Assembly: GCF_000718005.1 (NCBI RefSeq)
Contig: NZ_JODV01000007.1
From: Actinoalloteichus_B caeruleus
GTDB lineage: Bacteria > Actinomycetota > Actinomycetes > Mycobacteriales > Pseudonocardiaceae
Length of the DNA stretch: 64,000 bases
Direction: 5' to 3' (one strand)
Positions 52,492 through 61,031 of this stretch are shown in pieces. The notes below the pieces were generated by a model. The model made no database searches, was not told where the DNA came from, and saw only the letters and a list, made by a program, of their open reading frames with translations. The translations under genes were made by a program, and so were the position numbers. The first letter of the stretch is position 1; each line of letters opens with the position of its first letter.

Positions 52492-54660
52492 TCAGAAGAG
52501 CCCTTCCCGCAGGAACCTGCTGATGGTCTCCGGCGGCCCTGGTCGCGCGAAGAACCAGCCCTGCCCCGACTCGCAGCCGATGTCCCGCAACCGCTCGGCC
52601 TGGGCCCTCGTCTCGACACCCTCGGCCGTGACGGTCAGGCCCAGCGCGTGCGCCAGCGTCACCAGCGCGCCGACGATCTGCTTGTCCACCGGGTCCGCCG
52701 GCTTGTCGGGTGCGCGCAGCCCCTCCACGAAGGAACCGGCGATCTTCAGTTCGTGCACCGGGAGGCGTCGCAGGTAGGCGAGGTTCGAGTACCCGGTGCC
52801 GAAGTCGTCGATGGCGATCCGCACACCCATCTCGTAGAGGCGGCGGAGCGCGTCGAGCTGGTCGTCGGCCGTTCCCATGACCGCGCTCTCGGTGAGCTCC
52901 AGCTGGAGACCGGTCGGCGGGATACCCGTGTCCCGCAGGATCGACTCCACGTCGTTGACCAGGCCGGGGTCCCGCGACTGCCGGGCGGCGAGGTTGACGC
53001 TGACGTAGGGCGCGGCGGGACCGAACTCCCGCTGCCAGCGGCTGGCCTGCTGGCAGGCGTGCTCCAGGACCCAGCGACCGAGCTGGACGATCAGCCCGGT
53101 CTCCTCCGCCAGCCCGATGAAGCGGTCGGGTGAGAGCAGGCCGTGCTCCGGGTGCCGCCACCGCACCAGTGCCTCCACGCCCACGACCGCGTTGTCGGCC
53201 AGGCGGACGAGCGGCTGGTAGTCGACGAAGAACTCCTCCCGCTCCAGCGCCGCCGGCATGGTCGCGGACAGGCGGAACCGCGCCACCTCCCGAGCGTTGC
53301 GCTCGGGGTCGTAGACCGCCCACCGGCTCTTGCCCTCGGACTTGGCCCAGTACAGGGTCACGTCGGCGTCGCGGATGAGGTCGGCGGACTCCCCGCTGAC
53401 CACCGGGCGCTCCACGATGCCGATGCTGGCCGACACCGACAGCTGGTGGCCGCCGATCCGGATCGGTTGGTTGAGCAACGTCAGCACCCGGTCCGCCAGC
53501 TCCACGATCTGCTCGGTGCCCGTGGAGTCCTCGACGAGGACGACGAACTCGTCACCGCCCATCCGGGCCACCAGGCAGTGCTCGCCGTTGACGCACTCGG
53601 CCAGTCGGCGTCCCACCGCGACCAGGAGTTCGTCGCCGACGTGGTGGCCGAGGCTGTCGTTGATGACCTTGAAGCCGTCCAGGTCGAGGAAGCAGAGGCC
53701 GACCCGTTGTCCGACGGGCGGGTTGCTGAAGACGCGTGCCAGCCGGTCGAGCAGCAACGCCCGGTTGGCCAGGCCGGTGAGCGGGTCGTGGAGCGCCTGG
53801 TACTTGAGCCTGTTCTGGAGCTCGTGCCGGTCGGTGACGTCCTCGACCATGGCGACGAGGTACTGGGGCCGGCCGTCGGCGTCGCGGACGAGGGACATCG
53901 TGAGGTTGGTCCAGACGGCGGAACCGTCGTTGCCGAAGAACTGCTTGTCCACCTGGAAGTACTCGCGGTCGCCCCTGGCGAGTTGCCGGTACGCCTCCCA
54001 GGTCGACTCCGCGTCCCCGGCGTGCATGAACTTGCGCAGGTTCGTGCGCAGCAACTCGTCCCGGGAGTAGCCGAGCATCCGTTGGAGCGAGACGTTGACG
54101 TCGAGGAAGGTGCCGTCGAGGTCGGCGAGACCGATGCCGACGGCCGCGTCGCTGAACAGCGCCCGGAACCGCGCCTCACTGGCCCGCAGCGCCGCCTCGG
54201 CCTGCTGCCTCGCGTCGAGGACGGCCTCCCGGATCGCCTCCTGTTCCTCCAGGGTCCGTTGTCGGAGCGCGTTGGCGTAGCCCGCGGCGACCGCTCCCTG
54301 GATGGCGGAGACCCGGCCCCGGGGCACGTCCGTGCCCGGCAGGGAACCGACGAGTTCCGTTCCGACGAGCACCAGCGTCCGTTCGATGCTGGCGGGAGAG
54401 GTGAAGTGGGCCTCGACCAGCTCGGCGCCCACCTCCCAGCCCGGCCGGGCCACGAAGGGTTCGGTCGACAGGGCGGTGAGGAGACGGCGTGCGAGGCGGC
54501 TCAGGAACTCGACCATCTCCGATCTGGACATGGAGACGTAGCTGGTACCGGACACCAGGGCCGCCCAGTCACGGCCGAAACGCTCGCAGGCCGCATCCAG
54601 GCGCTCCACCTCCTGGCCCGGGGGGAGATCCCGGACCCGGCCCTCCGTGTGCTCGGACAT
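52492..54660 (-). CDS. PAS-GGDEF-EAL cyclic-di-GMP turnover protein
   Basis: 722 residues. An N-terminal helical region of about 150 residues, then PAS (RFRALFSDAAVGIGLADLDG) and PAC (WTNLTMSLVRDADGRPQYLV), a GGDEF domain with intact MGGDEF near residue 367, and an EAL domain with EAL at about 495 (GVEALVRWRHPEHG), SVNLAARQ, QLELTES, IDDFGTGYSNL and AEGVETRAQ. The usual KID motif reads KIAGSF. Both activities look possible. No membrane segment. ATG at 54660 overlaps the stop of a short upstream ORF (TGATG). Confidence 0.93.
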   Translation of the reverse strand: MSEHTEGRVRDLPPGQEVERLDAACERFGRDWAALVSGTSYVSMSRSEMVEFLSRLARRLLTALSTEPFVARPGWEVGAELVEAHFTSPASIERTLVLVGTELVGSLPGTDVPRGRVSAIQGAVAAGYANALRQRTLEEQEAIREAVLDARQQAEAALRASEARFRALFSDAAVGIGLADLDGTFLDVNVSLQRMLGYSRDELLRTNLRKFMHAGDAESTWEAYRQLARGDREYFQVDKQFFGNDGSAVWTNLTMSLVRDADGRPQYLVAMVEDVTDRHELQNRLKYQALHDPLTGLANRALLLDRLARVFSNPPVGQRVGLCFLDLDGFKVINDSLGHHVGDELLVAVGRRLAECVNGEHCLVARMGGDEFVVLVEDSTGTEQIVELADRVLTLLNQPIRIGGHQLSVSASIGIVERPVVSGESADLIRDADVTLYWAKSEGKSRWAVYDPERNAREVARFRLSATMPAALEREEFFVDYQPLVRLADNAVVGVEALVRWRHPEHGLLSPDRFIGLAEETGLIVQLGRWVLEHACQQASRWQREFGPAAPYVSVNLAARQSRDPGLVNDVESILRDTGIPPTGLQLELTESAVMGTADDQLDALRRLYEMGVRIAIDDFGTGYSNLAYLRRLPVHELKIAGSFVEGLRAPDKPADPVDKQIVGALVTLAHALGLTVTAEGVETRAQAERLRDIGCESGQGWFFARPGPPETISRFLREGLF

Positions 54661-54731
54661 CAGAGCGCGCCCGCCGGTCGTGGCAGCACCAGGAGTCGGG
54701 CCGAGGTCCGACACACGTCGTCGCCCTTCAC
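54660..54731 (-). CDS. leaderless 23-codon ORF coupled to the GGDEF-EAL gene
   Basis: On the minus strand TAGGGT (54739-54744) lies seven bases before a GTG at 54731. The ORF reads VKGDDVCRTSARL then LVLPRPAGAL and its TGA shares a base with the next ATG (TGATG). The downstream gene has no good ribosome site of its own, so reinitiation after this ORF is the likely route of translation. The peptide itself is not recognised. Confidence 0.55.
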   Translation of the reverse strand: MKGDDVCRTSARLLVLPRPAGAL

Positions 54732-55040
54732 GGGCTCGACCCTAACGCCCGAGCGGGAACGACGCTGCGGCACCGCGCCCCAGGCCATCGGGACGACCCC
54801 GGCCACCCGGCGGTGGGGGGTCGCGGCCGTCGCGTCACGGCCGTCCTCGTCAGGCGACCCGCTGGGGCATCGCACAACCGCACCTCTCGTCGTCACCACA
54901 CGTCTGACAGCATCCGAAGCACCTGACGGTACCGGGTCCGACCGCTTTTTCGGAGGTTACCGGCCAGCAGCCGGTTTCCGGCGCCGGGCCGGCCCACGGG
55001 TCCGCCAGGAAACCGTGCCCGCACCGGATCGGAAAGTGAT
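54732..55040. other. intergenic between GGDEF-EAL and methyltransferase genes
   Basis: Holds the promoter described for the short ORF at its left edge. The rest is ordinary high-GC sequence with one T-tract, CTTTTTCGG near 54943-54951. No gene seen. Confidence 0.45.
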
Positions 55041-55844
55041 TCATCTCTTGCGGGCCAATCCGGCCACCGCGGGCAACGGGGGGCTGGCCGAGTCGGCCAC
55101 GTACTCACCGGTGCGCCAGCACCCCAGGGGGGCCAGGCCCGGGTCCACCAGCGAGAAGGGGCCGAACAGCCGGGCCACCTCCGGGAGGGTGCGCCACTCC
55201 AGGGCGCCGGAACTGCGGGCGTAGAGGTCGCCGATCCGCTCGCGCGCGCCCGGGGGGCAGCCGTCGTCGCCCTGCCGGGAGAAAACGATGTGGGACAGGG
55301 CCAGGTGACTTCCGGGGGCGACCTCACGGTGGTAGTCGAATATCGCCTTCTCCGGTTCGTCGCTCTCGGAAAGGAAATGCAGAACACCGCCGACCAGAAT
55401 TCCGAGCGGCTTTTCCCCGTCAATGAGCCGACGGCCCGGGGCGCTACCGAGAACGAGGTCGACATCCCGCAGGTCGGCCTGGACCACGTCCGCGAGCGGG
55501 TTGTCGGCGAGCAGTGCCCTGGTGCGCGAGACGACGACCGCCTCCCGGTCGACGGCGAGCACGCGGCAGGCCGGGTCCAGGTCCTGGGCGACGGCGTGGA
55601 GCGCGCCGACGGTGGGGATACCGGCGCCGAGGTCGAGGAACTGCCGGATGCCCGCCGCGTGCATGCGCCGCAGGGCGTCCCGCAGGAAGAACCTGTTCGT
55701 CATGGCCAGCTCGGAGGCTCGGGGAAAGATCCGCAGCACCCCGTCGGCCAATTCCCGGTCGGCGGCGAAGTTGTGCGCACCACCCAGGTAGTAGTCATGC
55801 ATTCGGGCGACATTCGGCCGCTGAAGGTCAACTTCGGATGGCAC
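55041..55844 (-). CDS. DUF574 SAM-dependent methyltransferase
   Basis: 267 residues. Signature N-terminus ARMHDYYLGGAHNFAADREL, SAM-binding IRQFLDLGAGIPTVGALHAV, CRVLAVDREAVVVSRTRALL, and LGILVGGVLHFLSESDEPEK, HLALSHI. DUF574 enzymes are numerous in actinomycetes and mostly uncharacterised. GTG at 55844 is chosen because the family begins about 15 residues before the DYYLGG motif; the open frame upstream to 56078 is not family-like. Confidence 0.9.
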   Translation of the reverse strand: MPSEVDLQRPNVARMHDYYLGGAHNFAADRELADGVLRIFPRASELAMTNRFFLRDALRRMHAAGIRQFLDLGAGIPTVGALHAVAQDLDPACRVLAVDREAVVVSRTRALLADNPLADVVQADLRDVDLVLGSAPGRRLIDGEKPLGILVGGVLHFLSESDEPEKAIFDYHREVAPGSHLALSHIVFSRQGDDGCPPGARERIGDLYARSSGALEWRTLPEVARLFGPFSLVDPGLAPLGCWRTGEYVADSASPPLPAVAGLARKR

Positions 55845-56258
55845 TCCCCGCGGACGTGTGGCGTCCAAAGCAGCTCCCCCGCCCCGTTTCTCACCCGACC
55901 GGGGATCAGCATACGTCGCGTCACAACTCACCGAATCGCTGCATTCCACGGGTCCGACCACCACCGCCGAAGCGGTCTCCGCGCTGGCAGCGCCTGCCCC
56001 GACCCGGGCGGCGTCACCCACGAGACGGATCCACCCGGCCCGGTCCTGGAGTGCCGGCGGCCGTCGCGGATGCGACATTCGACGCCGCGACCCTCGGCGG
56101 CCGCGGCCGCACCACCGGGCAAATGCGGCAAACCTGCTATAGGCTCCGTGGGAAAATCACGACAGCCTACGAATTCCTGTCATTCATTGACATCGCTGGT
56201 CCGGTTCGCCGGCTGGCGCGACGCAGTTCCCGTTCCGATACCCATGGCGTGGGGGTGC
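55845..56258. other. divergent promoter region of methyltransferase and GH25 genes
   Basis: No gene seen in 414 bases. A TATGCT (minus strand, near 55910) may be the methyltransferase -10. From about 56115 to 56205 the sequence is AT-richer (GCTATAGGCT, GAATTCCTGTCATTCATTGA) and likely holds the lysozyme promoter. Confidence 0.45.
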
Positions 56259-57167
56259 ATGTTGAGAACCAGCAGCGGAGCCCGTCGGCTACCGGCACGA
56301 ATCGGACTGGCGATCGGATCGGCCGCCACGGTGCTGATCGCGTTGTTAACTCCGGCCGCGGCCGGTCAGGAGCAGGACGAACCGACCGGTGCCGCGCAGC
56401 AGGCGGGACAGGCCCAGCAGTCGGAACAGGCGGAGCAGGCGGAACACCCCGCCGGTCCGATGGGCCACTGGGCCGGCTCCCAGATCGCCAAGCACGAGGG
56501 GCGGGACGGCGGCGTCCCGGACGCCAGGGCCGCGAGCGTCACGCAGACGCACGGCCTCGACGTCAGCGGGTGGCAGAAGAACGTGGACTGGGCCGGCGTC
56601 GTCCGCAACGGCGGCAAGTTCGCCTACGTCAAGGCCACCGAGGGAACGGGGTTCAAGAACCCGTACCACACCCAGCAGTACAACGGCTCCTACGACCACG
56701 GCCTCATCCGGGGTTCCTACCACTTCGCGTTGCCCGACCGCTCCAGTGGGGCTGCCCAGGCCCAGTACTTCGTGAAGAACGGCGGCGGGTGGTCCAAGGA
56801 CGGCAAGACGCTGCCTGGCGCGTTGGACATCGAGTACAACCCCTACGGCAACACCTGCTACGGGCTGAGCCAGTCGGCGATGGTCCAGTGGATCAGGGAC
56901 TTCAGCAACGAGTACCACCGGTTGACCACCCGGTACCCGACCATCTACACCAGCACCAGCTGGTGGAAGACCTGCACGGGCAACAGTTCCGCGTTCGGCG
57001 GCACCAACCCGCTGTGGCTGGCCAGGTACTCCAGCTCGGTGGGAGAACTGCCCAGCGGCTGGGGTTTCCACACCATCTGGCAGTACAACGACAGCGGGAT
57101 CTTCCCCGGCGACCAGAACTGGTTCAACGGCGCGTACGACCGCCTCCAGGCACTGGCCAACGGCTGA
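56259..57167 (+). CDS. secreted GH25 lysozyme (muramidase)
   Basis: 302 residues. Signal peptide (RIGLAIGSAATVLIALLTPA, cleavage near AAAGQ), a Gln/Glu/Ala-rich linker (about residues 40-75), then a GH25 barrel: HGLDVSGWQKNVDWAGV, FAYVKATEGTGFKNPYHTQQ, SYHFALP, and the catalytic DxE in ALDIEYNPYG, ending with TIWQYNDSG. It cleaves peptidoglycan outside the cell. ATG at 56259 behind GGGGGTG; an ATG five codons earlier is possible. Confidence 0.94.
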   Translation: MLRTSSGARRLPARIGLAIGSAATVLIALLTPAAAGQEQDEPTGAAQQAGQAQQSEQAEQAEHPAGPMGHWAGSQIAKHEGRDGGVPDARAASVTQTHGLDVSGWQKNVDWAGVVRNGGKFAYVKATEGTGFKNPYHTQQYNGSYDHGLIRGSYHFALPDRSSGAAQAQYFVKNGGGWSKDGKTLPGALDIEYNPYGNTCYGLSQSAMVQWIRDFSNEYHRLTTRYPTIYTSTSWWKTCTGNSSAFGGTNPLWLARYSSSVGELPSGWGFHTIWQYNDSGIFPGDQNWFNGAYDRLQALANG

Positions 57168-57190
57168 CAACCCGGCATGGCACCCACCCC

Positions 57191-57223
57191 CGGTCCCGGT
57201 CGAGCCCCACTCGACCGGGACCG
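57191..57223. terminator. bidirectional hairpin between GH25 and purL
   Basis: CGGTCCCGGTCGAG and CTCGACCGGGACCG form a perfect 14-bp stem with loop CCCCA, 23 bases after the lysozyme stop. Confidence 0.8.
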
Positions 57224-57406
57224 GACGTGTGGGGACACCAGGAACGCGGGCGCGGCACCAGCGAAGGGCATCCGCCGCCGACCCCCACCGCACGGGGCCG
57301 GGGAGGCGAGCTCCGCCGCGCCCAGCGCGGGTGGCCCCACGAAAGCGGCCGGCCGGCGACCCACCGCGGGGGCCACCGGCCGGCCGGTCCGCACCGACGA
57401 GTCGGC

Positions 57407-59743
57407 TCAGTCGAACAGCGCGGGCAACGTGCCCTCCCAGGCGGTCCGCAGCTCGTCCAGCCCGAACGTCGCCACGCCCTGGATCTCCACGGCGTCCGAC
57501 TCCGGGTCCACCACGCCGACCTTCGTGACCGGCAGGCCCCTGGCCTGGCACATGTCGGTGAACCGCAGCTCCTCGGACCGGGGAACCGCCACCAGCATCC
57601 GACCGGCCGACTCGGAGAAGAGCCACACGAAGGGATCGGCGCCTTCCGGCAACACGACGCGGCACCCGGTCTGACCGGCCAACGCGGACTCCACCACCGC
57701 CTGGGCCAACCCGCCCTCGGACAGGTCGTGGGCGGCCGACAACATGCCGTCCCGCGAACCGGCGATGACGACCTCGGCAAGCAGCCGCTCCCGGCCCAGG
57801 TCGACCCTCGGCGGAACCCCGCCCAGGTGGCCGTGCGCGACCCGCGCCCACTCCGAGCCGTCGAACTCGTCCCGGGTCTCGCCGAGCAGCAGCAGCGTCT
57901 CGCCGGGCTCGGTGCCGAAACCGGTGGGGACGCGCCGGCGGACGTCGTCGATCACGCCGAGCACACCCACGACCGGCGTCGGCAGGATCGCCGTCGACCC
58001 GGTCTGGTTGTAGAAGCTCACGTTGCCGCCGGTGACGGGGATGCCCAGCTCACGGCAGCCGTCCGCCAGCCCGCGCACGGCCTGCTCGAACTGCCACATC
58101 ACCCCGGGGTCCTCCGGGGAGCCGAAGTTCAGGCAGTTCGTCACGGCGGCGGGGGTGGCCCCGCCGGCCGCCACGTTCCGGTACGCCTCGGCCAACGCGA
58201 GCTGGGCGCCGGTGTACGGGTCGAGCCGGCAGTAGCGGCCGTTGCAGTCGGTGGCGACCGCGACGCCCCGACCGGTCGTCTCGTCGATGCGGATCATGCC
58301 GCTGTCGGCGGGCTGGGCCAGCACCGTGTTGCCCCGGACGTACCGGTCGTACTGGTCGGTCACCCAGGCGCGGCTCGCCAGGTTCGGCGAGGAGATCATG
58401 CGGAGCACCGTCTCGCGCAGTTCCTCGGGACCGCTCGGGCGGGCCAGGGCCTCGGTGGTGTCGGCGATGAGCTCGTCCTGGTCGGCCGGCCGCTCCACCG
58501 GCCGCTGGTACACCGGGCCCTCGTGGGCGACGGTGCGCGGCGGGCAGTCGACGACCGTCTCGCCGTGCCAGGTGATCTCGAGACGACCACCCCGGGCCGC
58601 CTCCTCCTCGCTCACCTCGGTGACCTCACCGATCACGGTGGCGGTCACGTCCCACTTCGCGCAGACCCGGAGGAACGCGTCGACGTCCTCGGGCCGGACG
58701 ACGGCGCACATCCGCTCCTGCGACTCGCTGGAGAGGATCTCGGCCGGCGTCATCCCGCTCGCGCGCAGCGGCACTCGGTCCAGCTCGACCCGCATCCCGC
58801 CGTCACCCGCGGAGGCCAGTTCGGAGGTGGCGCAGGACAGGCCAGCACCGCCCAGGTCCTGGATACCCACGACCAGCCGGTCCCGGAACAGCTCCAGGCA
58901 GCACTCGATGAGCACCTTCTCCGTGAACGGGTCGCCGACCTGCACGCTGGGCAGCTTCTTGCGGCCCGACCCGGTCTCGTCCCCGGAGAAGGAGTCCGAG
59001 GCGAGCACGGAGACGCCGCCGATGCCGTCCAGGCCGGTCCGCGCGCCGAACAGGATCACCTTGTTGCCCACGCCGGACGCGTGGGCCAGGTGCAGGTCCT
59101 CGACCCGCATCGACCCGATGCACAGGGCGTTGACCAGCGGGTTGCCCGCGTAGGTCTCGTCGAAGACGACCTCACCGCCGATGTTGGGCAGTCCCAGGCA
59201 GTTGCCGTAGCCGCCCACGCCGGCGACGACCCCGGGCAGCACCCGGCGGGTGTCCGGGGCGTCGGCCGGGCCGAAGCGCAGCGGGTCGGCCACCGCGACC
59301 GGTCGGGCGCCCATCGCCAGGATGTCCCGGACGATGCCACCGACGCCGGTCGCCGCGCCCTGGTACGGCTCCACGTAGGAGGGGTGGTTGTGCGACTCCA
59401 CCTTGAAGGTGACCGCCCACCCGTCGCCGATGTCGACCACGCCGGCGTTCTCGCCGATGCCGGCGAGCATCCCGGCCCGCATCTCCTCGGTGGTCGTCTC
59501 CCCGAAGTAGCGCAGGTGGACCTTGGACGACTTGTACGAGCAGTGCTCGCTCCACATCACCGAGTACATCGCGAGCTCGGCGTCGGTGGGGCGCCGGCCG
59601 AGGATGGCCCGGATCCGCTGGTACTCGTCGTCCTTCAGGCCCAGTTCCCGGTAGGGCTGCGGCAGGCCCGGGGTGGCGGCGGCATGGTCGACGGTGTCGA
59701 CAGGGGCGGCGGTCTGCTGGCCGGTCAGATCGGTGCTGGTCAC
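57407..59743 (-). CDS. purL: phosphoribosylformylglycinamidine synthase subunit PurL
   Basis: 778 residues, the small-type PurL that needs PurQ and PurS. MYSVMWSEHCSYKSSKVHLR, ESHNHPSYVEPYQGAATGVG, GVGGYGNCLGLPNIGGEVVF, IQDLGGAGLSCATSELAS and AVTNCLNFGSPEDPGVMWQF are canonical ATP and FGAR sites. GTG start overlapping the purQ stop (GTGA). Confidence 0.98.
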   Translation of the reverse strand: MTSTDLTGQQTAAPVDTVDHAAATPGLPQPYRELGLKDDEYQRIRAILGRRPTDAELAMYSVMWSEHCSYKSSKVHLRYFGETTTEEMRAGMLAGIGENAGVVDIGDGWAVTFKVESHNHPSYVEPYQGAATGVGGIVRDILAMGARPVAVADPLRFGPADAPDTRRVLPGVVAGVGGYGNCLGLPNIGGEVVFDETYAGNPLVNALCIGSMRVEDLHLAHASGVGNKVILFGARTGLDGIGGVSVLASDSFSGDETGSGRKKLPSVQVGDPFTEKVLIECCLELFRDRLVVGIQDLGGAGLSCATSELASAGDGGMRVELDRVPLRASGMTPAEILSSESQERMCAVVRPEDVDAFLRVCAKWDVTATVIGEVTEVSEEEAARGGRLEITWHGETVVDCPPRTVAHEGPVYQRPVERPADQDELIADTTEALARPSGPEELRETVLRMISSPNLASRAWVTDQYDRYVRGNTVLAQPADSGMIRIDETTGRGVAVATDCNGRYCRLDPYTGAQLALAEAYRNVAAGGATPAAVTNCLNFGSPEDPGVMWQFEQAVRGLADGCRELGIPVTGGNVSFYNQTGSTAILPTPVVGVLGVIDDVRRRVPTGFGTEPGETLLLLGETRDEFDGSEWARVAHGHLGGVPPRVDLGRERLLAEVVIAGSRDGMLSAAHDLSEGGLAQAVVESALAGQTGCRVVLPEGADPFVWLFSESAGRMLVAVPRSEELRFTDMCQARGLPVTKVGVVDPESDAVEIQGVATFGLDELRTAWEGTLPALFD

Positions 59744-60411
59744 GCGGTCACCACTGTGTCGAGGAGGGAAAGGAACATGCCGAGCCCGTCGTCGCTGGGC
59801 CCGGTGAGGGCGTCGATGGCGTGCTCGGGGTGCGGCATCAGGCCCAGGACACGGCCGCGCTCGTCGGTGATGCCCGCGATGTCGCGCAGCGCGCCGTTGC
59901 GGTTCTCGCCGACGTAGCGGAAGGCCACCCGCCCCTCGCCCTCCAGCCGGTCCAGCGTCGCCTCGTCGGCCACGTACCGGCCCTCACCGGACTTCAACGG
60001 CACGAGGATCTCGGCGCCCCGGTCATACCGGGTGGTCCAGGCGCTGGTGGTGTTCTCCACCCGCAGCCACTGGTCGCGGCACACGAAGTGCAGCCCCGAG
60101 TTGCGCACCAGGGCGCCGGGCAGCAGGCCGGCCTCGCAGAGGATCTGGAAGCCGTTGCAGATGCCCAGCACCGGCATGCCGCCCCGGGCGGCGGTGACGA
60201 CCTCGCCCATCACGGGGGCGAACCTCGCGATCGCTCCGCAGCGCAGGTAGTCGCCGTAGGAGAAGCCGCCCGGCACGATGACGGCGTCGACCCCGCGGAG
60301 GTCGGCGTCACCGTGCCACAGCGGGACGGCCTCGGCGCCGGCGGTGGTCACCGCGCGGGCCGCGTCGACGTCGTCGAGGGTGCCGGGGAAGGTGATGACA
60401 CCGACGCGCAT
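59740..60411 (-). CDS. purQ: phosphoribosylformylglycinamidine synthase subunit PurQ
   Basis: 223 residues, class I glutamine amidotransferase: VGVITFPGTLDDVDAARAV, VPGGFSYGDYLRCGAIARF, nucleophile Cys in GICNGFQILCEAGLLPGAL and the His/Glu pair LMPHPEHAID. Supplies ammonia to PurL. ATG shares one base with the purS stop (TGATG). Confidence 0.98.
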   Translation of the reverse strand: MRVGVITFPGTLDDVDAARAVTTAGAEAVPLWHGDADLRGVDAVIVPGGFSYGDYLRCGAIARFAPVMGEVVTAARGGMPVLGICNGFQILCEAGLLPGALVRNSGLHFVCRDQWLRVENTTSAWTTRYDRGAEILVPLKSGEGRYVADEATLDRLEGEGRVAFRYVGENRNGALRDIAGITDERGRVLGLMPHPEHAIDALTGPSDDGLGMFLSLLDTVVTA

Positions 60412-60683
60412 CAGACGGCCCCCGCCACGGAGCCGTCGGCGGACTCCACGGTCACGCGGCGGACGGTCCAGTCCTCGATGACGGGGTTCGCGAGCAGGGT
60501 CTCGGCGATCCGCTCGAGGGTCTCGTCGTCGACGTCGTCGTCGACTTCCAGTTCGAAGTGCTTTCCTTGGCGGACGCTCGTCACGCCCTCGAAACCCAGC
60601 CGGGGTAGCGCTCCCGCCACCGCCTGTCCCTGGGGGTCGAGGATCTCCTGCTTGGGCATGACGTCGACGACGACTCGGGCCAC
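60411..60683 (-). CDS. purS: phosphoribosylformylglycinamidine synthase subunit PurS
   Basis: 90 residues: ARVVVDVMPKQEILDPQGQA, LPRLGFEGVTSVRQGKHFEL, ETLLANPVIEDWTV. Structural subunit bridging PurL and PurQ. GTG start with AGGAG upstream. First gene of purSQL. Confidence 0.97.
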   Translation of the reverse strand: MARVVVDVMPKQEILDPQGQAVAGALPRLGFEGVTSVRQGKHFELEVDDDVDDETLERIAETLLANPVIEDWTVRRVTVESADGSVAGAV

Positions 60684-60911
60684 GGTCGATGCTCCTGGCT
60701 AGTTCAGGTCGGCGGTACCGCACGAGCCTAGCCGAGCGACGAACTCACCCGTTGATACGGGTCGTGAGAAGCTTGATCACACACTGTGACGAAAACTCCG
60801 TCGGTCGTCGGTCGAGATCGTCCGTTCGGAGCTACTGGGCCTCGCACCGGAGGGCCACCGGGTGCGCGGCCTGCTGTGGCCAGGGACGAGCCAGGCGGGC
60901 CTCCCCGGGGG

Positions 60912-60917
60912 TAGCGT
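60912..60917 (+). promoter_or_regulatory. -10 box upstream of lldD
   Basis: TAGCGT lies six bases before an in-frame ATG at 60924 and 115 bases before the family-consistent GTG at 61032. Confidence 0.5.
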
Positions 60918-61031
60918 CAGCGGATGGCCCTGCGGCCGGTCCCGCGACGCGGCGAGCCCGCCGGGCCGCCCTCGAGAGCCACCGCGCCTGGGCGCGGTGC
61001 ACGTCACACGTCCACGCCGGAGGTCCCGTCC

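Noticed and set aside
56079..56258. Possible c-di-AMP (ydaO-type) riboswitch before the lysozyme gene
   Set aside because: Cell-wall hydrolases in actinobacteria often have one, but the conserved core sequences are not present here.
55514..59917. A 1467-codon plus-strand open frame antisense to purL and purQ
   Set aside because: It is the mirror of strongly GC3-biased purL codons, His/Gln/Arg/Gly-rich, and has no domain; purL on the other strand is unambiguous.
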